From a bacterium (GTDB taxonomy: Bacteria > Zixibacteria > MSB-5A5 > GN15 > FEB-12): DNA of 10,527 bases. The notes beneath the pieces are model-generated. The model was not told the origin of the DNA. It saw nothing but the letters and a program-made list of their open reading frames with translations, and did not search any database. The position numbers and the translations under genes were made by a program. The DNA lies in the NCBI GenBank assembly GCA_030668045.1, contig DAOUUR010000040.1, forward strand, positions 1 through 10,527, in the 5' to 3' direction. Positions 1 through 5,430 of the stretch are shown here, in pieces (position 1 is the stretch's first letter; each line of letters opens with the position of its first letter).

Positions 1-750
1 ACCGGAACAATCGTCATCACTTTTGATGACGGTTATCTCGACAACCTCACCGTTGCCGCCCCGATCCTTGAGCGACATGGCTTGACGGCGACCCTTTTCC
101 TGCCAACCGGCTTTATTGACCGTGGTGAGACGCAGTGGGTGGATGAGGCCTACACCGCATTTAAGTTTCGGACGAAACGCAAAATGACATGGGGTGAAAA
201 TGCAACGGCCGTATTCGATCTTGATGATCCCGGGCAATATGCTGCCGGCTACAAAGCCGTGTGCATGCACCTACTGAGCGCAACGGCTGCGAAGCGACGC
301 GCATGGCTGGATGAGCTGAACGACCAACTTCAGCCCTCCGAACGTCCGCCACGTCTTACCATGACCTGGGATGATGTGAAAACCCTGTTGACCAATCACC
401 AGTGCTTCCAAATCGGCGGCCACACAATGGAGCATACCGATATGAACAGTGTCTCAGATGATGAAGCCCGACATGAGTTGACCTCTTGCACCCGGCGAAT
501 AGAGGATGCCATTGGCATTCAGCCGCGGCATTTCTCTTTTCCCTACGGCAAAACATCTGACCGCCTGCGCCAACTTGTTGCCGAAGCGGGCTTTGAGTCT
601 GCTTGTAGCGGTGACGGTTCTGATCCGATCGTCAATTCGACGACAGATCCATACACTCTGCCGCGAGTCGAAGCGCCTGCCTCGATGCGACGATTCGACC
701 TGCTTACGAAAACAGAAAACATCGGATTTTGGCGTAGGCTCGGTCGATGA
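1..750 (+). CDS. Polysaccharide deacetylase (NodB-homology domain), 5' end outside window
   Basis: This frame is open from base 1 and codes for 249 visible residues before TGA at 748-750; the true start lies upstream. The product should be a metal-dependent carbohydrate esterase of the NodB family that removes N- or O-acetyl groups from a polysaccharide or lipid-linked sugar. Three family signatures are visible, numbered from the first codon in the window: TFDDG at residues 7-11 (catalytic base and metal Asp), the zinc-binding H141-x3-H145 in GGHTMEHTDM, and FSFPYG ending at residue 183. Together these are diagnostic of the catalytic core. The end overlaps the next gene by four bases (ATGA), so it belongs to the same operon as the glycosyltransferase and acyltransferases downstream. 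No signal peptide can be judged because the N-terminus is missing. An internal TTG at 82 is not a credible start because it would remove TFDDG. Family assignment is firm; the substrate is unknown. Confidence 0.93.
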   Translation, partial: TGTIVITFDDGYLDNLTVAAPILERHGLTATLFLPTGFIDRGETQWVDEAYTAFKFRTKRKMTWGENATAVFDLDDPGQYAAGYKAVCMHLLSATAAKRRAWLDELNDQLQPSERPPRLTMTWDDVKTLLTNHQCFQIGGHTMEHTDMNSVSDDEARHELTSCTRRIEDAIGIQPRHFSFPYGKTSDRLRQLVAEAGFESACSGDGSDPIVNSTTDPYTLPRVEAPASMRRFDLLTKTENIGFWRRLGR

Positions 751-1673
751 CTACACACGAGCCACGAGTCACCGCCGTGATCGTCACCTATGAATCGAAA
801 GACACGGTCAACCATGCCCTAGACGCACTGCATGAAGCATATGAAGCCGGCTACCTAGAGTGTGTTGTCGTTGACAACAACAGCAACGATGGTACTGCTG
901 ACTTCGTCGCAAAGAATTTCCATTGGGTTATCCTGATCCGCAGCAATAAAAATCTCGGTTATGGACGCGGCTGTAATCTCGGGTTCAAGAAGGTACGCAC
1001 ACCCTATGTGCTCATCCTCAACCCGGATGCGGTGGTGGATCTTAAGGCATTGCAAACCCTTGTCGATTTCATAACAGCCAATGAGCAGGTGGGAATCGTG
1101 GCGCCGGCGACCCTTGAAGGGGAAAAGAGTCTCCAGGCCGCTGGCCTGATGACTACACCTTCATCGCTCTTGAAAGCGGCGTTTGGCTTACGTCGGGCAA
1201 TGCCGCAAAACCAGTCGATAACTTCGGGCGGCTCGCCATTTCGGACAAACTGGGTCTGTGGTGCGATTATGCTGATTCGCACGGATCTCTTTCGGAAGCT
1301 CGGCGGCTTCGATCCGCGTTATTTTCTGTATTTCGAAGAGACGGATCTTTGTCGTCGTGCAACACAAAACGGCGCGGAGATCTGGGCGGTCGGTGATGCG
1401 GTGACCAGGCATGTTGGTGGAGCTAGTGCAAAGAGCACCGGGCAATCGCTTGAATCTTCGTGCATTGCTGAGCACTTTTACTGCAGCCGGTTCTATTATC
1501 TGGTCAAGCACTTCGGCTGGATGCGTGCGGTCGGAACCGAATCGATCGTTCGGGTCATGCAGCATCTCTGTTATATGCGGCATCGTCTCTCAGGCCGGCG
1601 GCAATCCGTACAAATCGTTCAGGTCAAACGCCCGTTCCTGCGTTTTCCCGCTCAACCAGGAGATTCATCATGA
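747..1673 (+). CDS. GT2 family glycosyltransferase, rhamnosyltransferase-like (WbbL/COG1216 type)
   Basis: The 308-residue protein is a GT-A fold family 2 glycosyltransferase, expected to move a nucleotide-activated sugar onto a lipid-linked acceptor at the inner face of the cytoplasmic membrane. Visible motifs are the N-terminal strand VIVTYES (11-17), VVDNNSNDGT (41-50), NLGYGRGCNLG (69-79), the DxD-equivalent NPD at 92-94, VCGAIMLIR (170-178), FDPRYFLYFEETDLCRR (188-204, with acidic E197-E198-x-D200) and a conserved His at 222. This order is typical of WbbL-like rhamnosyltransferases, although the donor sugar cannot be read from sequence. There are no obvious membrane segments. The start at 747 overlaps the deacetylase stop as ATGA, and the end overlaps the FemAB-like gene as ATGA, so all three are probably translated in a coupled way. 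The length is normal for the family. Confidence 0.93.
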   Translation: MTTHEPRVTAVIVTYESKDTVNHALDALHEAYEAGYLECVVVDNNSNDGTADFVAKNFHWVILIRSNKNLGYGRGCNLGFKKVRTPYVLILNPDAVVDLKALQTLVDFITANEQVGIVAPATLEGEKSLQAAGLMTTPSSLLKAAFGLRRAMPQNQSITSGGSPFRTNWVCGAIMLIRTDLFRKLGGFDPRYFLYFEETDLCRRATQNGAEIWAVGDAVTRHVGGASAKSTGQSLESSCIAEHFYCSRFYYLVKHFGWMRAVGTESIVRVMQHLCYMRHRLSGRRQSVQIVQVKRPFLRFPAQPGDSS

Positions 1674-2743
1674 AATATGACGTCATCCATGCCCGAGAGC
1701 TGTCGCCTGATCTGGCCGGCCGATGGACAGAGATCCAGCAATCGGATTCCACTCTGGCAAGCCCCTACTTCTGCCCCGAGTTCACCAAAGCCGTCGCTGC
1801 TGTGCGTGATGATGTACACGTCGGGATACTGGAGGATGGTGGCAGAATTGTGGGGTTCTTCCCGTTTAATCGCACACGTGGAGGAGTGGCCCGGCCGATT
1901 GGCCTTGGCCTTTCTGATTATCACGGCGTGATTGTCGACCCGAACGCGAAGTGGACAGCCGAAGAACTCATGCGTGGGTGCAATCTTGTTCGGTGGGAGT
2001 TCGATCATCTGCTTGCATCTCAGAAACAGTTTGCCAAACTACACTCTAATGTCGCTGAATCGCCAATCATCGATGTATCTCAAGGTATTGAGGCATTCGA
2101 ATCGTCACGTGATAAGTCCGGGCGAAAGCAGCTTCGGGAGGCTCAGCGAAAACGTGAGAAACTCGAAAAGCAGGTTGGCCCAGTCTCGTTCACCCTACAC
2201 ACCCAGGATCAGGATATCTTGCGTCAATTATTTGAATGGAAGTCACTCCAATGTCAGCAGACCGGGACTGTGGATTTCTTCGCACTGAGGTGGTGTGTGG
2301 AGCTTATCGAGCATATTCATGCAACTCAGGGAATCCATTTTGGGGGAATTTTATCATGTCTGCATGTAGACGATACTTTGGCTGCAGTGCATTTTGTCAT
2401 GTATTCGCGTGATGTATGGCACTCCTGGTTTCCTGCATACAACGACGACCTGCGGGAATACTCACCGGGTTTGCTACTTCTGTTTGAAATGATAAAAACC
2501 GCTGCTGATAGAGGAATCCAGTATATCGATCTTGGGAAAGGCATATCGCTTTACAAAAAACGGGTTATGACAGGGGGCATACCTGTGGCAGAGGGTTGCC
2601 TGGAAGTATCGTCACTTCGAAACCAGTTTCATCATTTTTTGGGGCGGGTTGAACAGTGGAGTCCGCAGTCAGCCCTGAAGCCGGTCCTTACTATTCCCGG
2701 CCGTATGATCAAGCGCATGGAGCGGAAGAAGCGATATGAGTGA
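1670..2743 (+). CDS. FemAB/CelD-type GNAT-fold acyltransferase
   Basis: The 357-residue protein resembles the CelD/BcsL group of GNAT-fold acyltransferases (Acetyltransf_6), related to FemAB-like proteins common in exopolysaccharide loci. The N-terminal part (about 1-135) has the look of the first GNAT-like lobe, with GGRIVGFFPF (58-66). A basic, helix-rich segment follows (about 148-170, GRKQLREAQRKREKLEKQ). The second lobe carries HFVMYSRDVWHSWFPAYNDD (241-260), YSPGLLLLFEMIK (264-276), IQYIDLGKG (283-291) and YKKRV (295-299), which is the usual CelD-type signature. It probably transfers an acyl or aminoacyl group to an amino sugar or glycan. AGGAG at 1658-1662 is well placed for the ATG at 1670, which overlaps the previous stop as ATGA. 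The 3' end overlaps the next gene by eight bases. The last 24 codons (from 2669) have a second, diverged copy at 3658-3732. Family is fairly sure; acyl donor and substrate are unknown. Confidence 0.85.
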   Translation: MKYDVIHARELSPDLAGRWTEIQQSDSTLASPYFCPEFTKAVAAVRDDVHVGILEDGGRIVGFFPFNRTRGGVARPIGLGLSDYHGVIVDPNAKWTAEELMRGCNLVRWEFDHLLASQKQFAKLHSNVAESPIIDVSQGIEAFESSRDKSGRKQLREAQRKREKLEKQVGPVSFTLHTQDQDILRQLFEWKSLQCQQTGTVDFFALRWCVELIEHIHATQGIHFGGILSCLHVDDTLAAVHFVMYSRDVWHSWFPAYNDDLREYSPGLLLLFEMIKTAADRGIQYIDLGKGISLYKKRVMTGGIPVAEGCLEVSSLRNQFHHFLGRVEQWSPQSALKPVLTIPGRMIKRMERKKRYE

Positions 2744-3383
2744 ACCTGTTATGCACACGGCAGCTGATGCTGCTCGCACGCCGAATGATTCTAAACATAT
2801 ACCAGCGAGCGCAGTCAACGGATTGACAATAAAAATCTTGCGACGGCTCACACGGTACTACCGAAAATGGTTTCAGAAGCAAAATCATGTTTTCGTGCAT
2901 CGAGGGCCGTTTGAGCCAGTGACCGCTTCGTCCTGTGAATTTGTAAGATACGAACATTTTGAGGATGTACCAGGCCACGTGCGGGAGGCCATTGAGTTCC
3001 ACGGAGGTCAGAAGGCGCTTGAAGCAGATCGTCGTGAGATGGAGCAAGCCGGTGCCATGTGGGTGGCGATTCTCGATCAGCGACTGGCCGGAGTTTTGTT
3101 TACCCGTTGCGGCCGTGAGTTCCACCGATGGTTTGTCAAACTCCGAGATGATGACATCGTTATCTTCCGTATGCGAACGTATCCAAAATTTCGTGGTCGA
3201 GGGATCGCACCTTCACTTATGCGTAATGCGATGTACAATTCACTACATCATGGTGATAATGCATACATTGACTGTCGAGTCTACAACATACCGTCGATCC
3301 GCAGCATCCAGAAGGCCGGCTTTGTTTGCATCGCGACGATGAAACCGATATCAAGGAAAGAAGCACTATGTGACTTTCGGTGA
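2669..3383 (+). repeat. Diverged module duplication, copy 1 (FemAB-like 3' end plus GNAT)
   Basis: This stretch covers the last 24 codons of the FemAB-like gene and all of the first GNAT. It matches 3658-4363 in order, reading frame and gene overlap: LxPxLxIPxRMIK followed by ERKKRYE, then the ATGAGT overlap, then a GNAT of about 54% amino-acid identity. The similarity runs across the gene boundary, which points to duplication of a block (or acquisition of two related blocks) and not of a single gene. The level of divergence means the event is old or the copies came from different strains. Confidence 0.8.
2736..3383 (+). CDS. GNAT family N-acetyltransferase, copy 1
   Basis: The 215-residue protein has a GNAT acyl-CoA-binding core. 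Motif A is FRGRGIAPSLM, with R153-G154-R155-G156-I157-A158 fitting the R/Q-x-x-G-x-G/A pyrophosphate-binding loop, and YNIPSIRSIQKAGF downstream fits the conserved C-terminal Asn-x4-R-x3-K-x-G-F region. The first 60 or so residues (HTAADAA, ILRRLTRYY) are a basic extension before the core. It likely acetylates a sugar amine or similar small acceptor made in this pathway. The ATG at 2736 overlaps the FemAB-like stop by eight bases (ATGAGTGA); the same overlap recurs in the second copy, which supports this start. My ungapped hand alignment with the protein at 3725-4363 gives about 115 identities over 212 residues, so the two are paralogues. The gene ends a coupled run and a 232-base gap follows. 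Confidence 0.85.
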   Translation: MSEPVMHTAADAARTPNDSKHIPASAVNGLTIKILRRLTRYYRKWFQKQNHVFVHRGPFEPVTASSCEFVRYEHFEDVPGHVREAIEFHGGQKALEADRREMEQAGAMWVAILDQRLAGVLFTRCGREFHRWFVKLRDDDIVIFRMRTYPKFRGRGIAPSLMRNAMYNSLHHGDNAYIDCRVYNIPSIRSIQKAGFVCIATMKPISRKEALCDFR

Positions 3384-3400
3384 AATTTGTAAGCTGCATA

Positions 3401-3423
3401 TTGAATATAGTTAAATTATTCAA
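3401..3423. repeat. Inverted repeat TTGAATA-N9-TATTCAA
   Basis: Seven-base arms TTGAATA (3401-3407) and TATTCAA (3417-3423) are perfectly complementary around a nine-base spacer. It lies 17 bases after the stop of the first GNAT gene. It could be a weak AT-rich hairpin at the end of the upstream transcript or a dyad operator. It lacks a GC-rich stem and T-run, so a factor-independent terminator is unlikely, and a repeat this short may be chance in AT-rich DNA. Confidence 0.4.
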
Positions 3424-3563
3424 GTGCGGTGCTAGATCCAGGGGGAGCAAAGCAGGTATCTCAGCAATTTAGGATTAATTATCTTGGCCAGTCAAATTCT
3501 GGTAGGCACACTTCAAACAATCCATTTTATTGATTACCACTACGTTAGTGAGGAGTCAGCTTT

Positions 3564-3594
3564 ATTGCCTAAAACCTGTATTAGAAAAGGCAAT
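3564..3594. repeat. Inverted repeat ATTGCCT-N17-AGGCAAT
   Basis: Perfect seven-base arms at 3564-3570 and 3588-3594 are separated by a 17-base loop. The repeat lies 21 bases upstream of the chimeric mini-ORF start and just before its ribosome binding site. It could form a small leader hairpin or a protein-binding dyad. The large loop makes a stable RNA structure uncertain. Confidence 0.35.
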
Positions 3595-3615
3595 TCGTAA
3601 AGAAGGTTAAAATCG

Positions 3616-3732
3616 ATGATCAAGCAAACAGGCATTGTCATCATTGGCCGCAATGAATCGGTCCTGAGGCCGGGCCTCCGTATTCCCAGCCGAATGATCA
3701 AGTACTATGAGAGAAAGAAACGATATGAGTAA
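3616..3732 (+). pseudogene. Chimeric mini-ORF: GT2 N-terminus fused in frame to FemAB-like C-terminus
   Basis: This 38-codon open frame has an SD-like GAAGG at 3602-3606 and an ATG at 3616. Its first 14 residues, MIKQTGIVIIGRNE, match the start of the GT2 encoded at 4360 (MTKLGIIIIGRNE). From Ser at 3658 onward the remaining 24 residues match the last 24 of the FemAB-like protein encoded at 1670-2743, with 17 identities (for example IPxRMIK and ERKKRYE). The simplest reading is a large deletion that removed nearly all of a GT2 gene and of a FemAB-like gene and joined their ends near 3655-3660. The frame is kept, and its TAA (3730-3732) overlaps the next ATG by eight bases, exactly as in the intact module. 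It cannot be an enzyme. It may survive only as debris, or as a short leader that couples ribosomes into the downstream GNAT gene. Confidence 0.8.
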
Positions 3733-4363
3733 ACCGATCATTCACACGGCCGCTGATGCTGCTAATATCCAGAATGATTCGAAGCGAAAGCCTACGGGCG
3801 CAGTTGTCGAACTGTCCGGCAAAATCTTGCGACGGCTCACAAGGTACTACCAAAAATCGTTTCAGAATCGCCATTACGTTTTTGAGCACCGTGGGCCGAT
3901 TGGACCAGTAATGAATACTCCGTGCGAAGTTGTTAAATACGAGCGCTTTGATGATGTACACAAAATTGTAAAGGAGGCTATTCAGTTCTATGGAGAAGAA
4001 AGAACGTTAGAAAGAGATCGTCTTCAGATGGACCAAGATGCTGACATGTGGGTAATGTTTATAGATGGACGACCAGTCACAATGAAGTTCACTCGTCGCG
4101 GTCGGTATTTTAAGCGGTGGTTCGTCCCACTTCAAGATGATGACATTGTTGTGTTCCGCGGGCGTACCTTTCCGGAATATCGCGGTCGCGGATTACACCC
4201 TGCGCTCACACGTTTTATGTTTAAACGAATACTACATGAGGGACAGAGGGCATTCACAGATTGTAAAATCCACAACAAATCGTCAATCCGAGCCATCCAG
4301 AAGAATAACTGGGCGCGGGTTGCTACGATGAAGCCGATATCTCGTGAGCAGGCGCTTGGATGA
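3658..4363 (+). repeat. Diverged module duplication, copy 2
   Basis: This is the partner of the block at 2669-3383. Similarity begins at the Ser codon at 3658, inside the chimeric mini-ORF, crosses the ATGAGT gene overlap and continues through the second GNAT. The upstream edge coincides with the GT2/FemAB fusion point, so the visible edge of the repeat is set by the deletion and does not mark the original duplication end. Confidence 0.78.
3725..4363 (+). CDS. GNAT family N-acetyltransferase, copy 2
   Basis: The 212-residue protein is a paralogue of the one encoded at 2736-3383. They share the HTAADAA N-terminus, KILRRLTRYY, RWFV, DDDIV, RGRG and the ATMKPISR tail, and I count about 54% identity by hand. 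The GNAT acyl-CoA loop lies at R153-G154-R155-G156-L157-H158; the final Gly/Ala of the classical R/Q-x-x-G-x-G/A motif is His here, whereas copy 1 has Ala. I chose the ATG at 3725 over the in-frame ATG at 3707 because it aligns with the start of copy 1 and preserves the same eight-base overlap with the upstream frame; 3707 lies inside the FemAB-derived tail. The probable role is acetylation of an amino sugar or related acceptor, possibly with a specificity different from copy 1. The 3' end overlaps the GT2 start as ATGA. Confidence 0.83.
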   Translation: MSKPIIHTAADAANIQNDSKRKPTGAVVELSGKILRRLTRYYQKSFQNRHYVFEHRGPIGPVMNTPCEVVKYERFDDVHKIVKEAIQFYGEERTLERDRLQMDQDADMWVMFIDGRPVTMKFTRRGRYFKRWFVPLQDDDIVVFRGRTFPEYRGRGLHPALTRFMFKRILHEGQRAFTDCKIHNKSSIRAIQKNNWARVATMKPISREQALG

Positions 4364-5346
4364 CTAAACTTGGTATCATTATCATCGGTAGGAACGAGGG
4401 TGAGCGGCTGCGGCGTTGTCTCACTTCGGTTTCGGAGGCTGCGCATCGCGAAGCAGTTGTCTATGTCGATTCCGGGTCAACTGATCAGAGCGTTGAACTT
4501 GCAGAGTCATTTGGAGTTGACGTTGTACCGCTTGATATGAGCACTCCATTTAGTGCGGGCAGGGCAAGAAATGAAGGTTTTCGACATCTGACCCGTAAAT
4601 ACCCGCAACTTAAATTTATTCAGTTTATTGATGGAGATTGTGAGTTATGCGAAGGCTGGATTGATATTGCTTGTAAGCATCTTAAACAACATTCTTCTTG
4701 TGCTGTTGTTGCTGGACGCACAAAAGAACGTTTTCCAGAAAAGAGTATTTACAACCTGCTTTGCGATATTGAGTGGATCACCCCTTCTGGTGAAGTAAAA
4801 TCTTGTGGCGGGATTTTTATGACACAGAAGAGTGCTTTTCAGGAAGCAAATGGATTCAATCAAACAGTAGTCTCTGGTGAAGAACCTGAGTTGTGTTACC
4901 GGCTAAGGAAAAGAGGGTGGAAAGTATATAGGTTGGATCATCTCATGGTCTTGCACGATTCAGCAATGACAAGATTTTCCCAATGGTGGAAACGTTCAGT
5001 CCGTAGCGGCCAAGGGTTTGCCCAAGGATATATGCTTCATAACACTGGATCTGAATATTGTATGCAAGATTCCCTACGGATTTGGTTTTGGGCATTGATT
5101 GTTCCAGCCCTTATTTTATTGTTATCGCTATTACTCAGTCCATGGTGGCTGCTTTTATTTGGTGTTTATCCTGCACATGCTATAAAAATAGCGACAAATA
5201 TCAATAGGCGTCTCGAGAACTGGAAATATTCTTTCTGTTATGCCATCTTTACTGTCATCGGGAAATGGCCACAGCTCTACGGTCAACTAATTTTTATGGT
5301 TGAAAAAATATCACGGAAACCTTTAACTATAATTGAACATAAATAA
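4360..5346 (+). CDS. GT2 family glycosyltransferase with C-terminal membrane segments
   Basis: The 328-residue protein is a family 2 glycosyltransferase of the type found in exopolysaccharide loci. Motifs in order are IIIIGRNEGERLRRCL (6-21), VYVDSGSTD (34-42), FSAGRARNEGFR (64-75), the DxD-like FIDGD at 89-93, CGGIFM (149-154), GEEPELCYRLR (173-183, the acidic catalytic segment) and QWWKRSVRSGQGF (208-220). A strongly hydrophobic region at about 241-270 predicts one long or two short membrane helices, so the enzyme is probably anchored at the cytoplasmic face of the inner membrane. The ATG at 4360 overlaps the GNAT stop as ATGA. Base composition changes within the gene: the first roughly 200 bases resemble the neighbours, while the rest is clearly richer in A+T. 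The same N-terminus is found at the start of the chimeric mini-ORF at 3616, so a related second copy once stood upstream. Confidence 0.9.
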   Translation: MTKLGIIIIGRNEGERLRRCLTSVSEAAHREAVVYVDSGSTDQSVELAESFGVDVVPLDMSTPFSAGRARNEGFRHLTRKYPQLKFIQFIDGDCELCEGWIDIACKHLKQHSSCAVVAGRTKERFPEKSIYNLLCDIEWITPSGEVKSCGGIFMTQKSAFQEANGFNQTVVSGEEPELCYRLRKRGWKVYRLDHLMVLHDSAMTRFSQWWKRSVRSGQGFAQGYMLHNTGSEYCMQDSLRIWFWALIVPALILLLSLLLSPWWLLLFGVYPAHAIKIATNINRRLENWKYSFCYAIFTVIGKWPQLYGQLIFMVEKISRKPLTIIEHK

Positions 5347-5430
5347 AAAAACATACCCATGTACAATTAGCTGATTTATCAAAAAATATTTCTATTCTAT
5401 CTTTTCACTATATCTATAAGAAAATAATTT
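5347..5430 (+). promoter_or_regulatory. Very AT-rich leader before the GT2-kinase fusion gene
   Basis: By hand count these 84 bases contain only 17 G or C (about 20%), the lowest in the window. The coupled gene overlaps are broken here, and the downstream ATG at 5431 has only a weak SD-like AAGAAA at 5418-5423. TATA-like stretches such as TATCTATAAG (5411-5420) could form a -10 element, but I cannot assign a matching -35 with confidence. A promoter, a site for an AT-binding nucleoid protein or a recombination boundary are all possible. Confidence 0.4.

Larger units (their letters stand above)
3384..3615. other. AT-rich intergenic gap between the two modules
   Basis: These 232 bases carry no credible coding sequence. 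By hand count GC is about 37%, clearly below the flanking genes. The gap holds two inverted repeats (3401-3423 and 3564-3594, listed separately) and ends with a Shine-Dalgarno-like GAAGG at 3602-3606, nine bases before the ATG at 3616. I see no strong terminator hairpin with a T-run and no convincing -35/-10 pair, although the AT-rich composition and break in gene overlap make it a plausible place for a promoter serving the second module. It could also be the decayed remains of an excised or deleted gene. Confidence 0.6.

Noticed and set aside
82..750. TTG at 82 as the start of the deacetylase
   Set aside because: It would remove the TFDDG catalytic motif at bases 19-33; the frame is open to base 1, so the gene starts outside the window.
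1188..1583. Minus-strand frame of 131 codons
   Set aside because: It is antisense to the GT2 gene at 747-1673, has no recognisable motif or ribosome site, and is explained by the codon bias of the real gene.
3707..4363. ATG at 3707 as the start of the second GNAT
   Set aside because: The six extra residues lie in DNA derived from the FemAB-like tail; the ATG at 3725 matches the paralogue's start and its gene overlap.
5347..5430. Factor-independent terminator after the GT2 gene
   Set aside because: The segment is AT-rich, but I found no GC-rich stem followed by a T-run.
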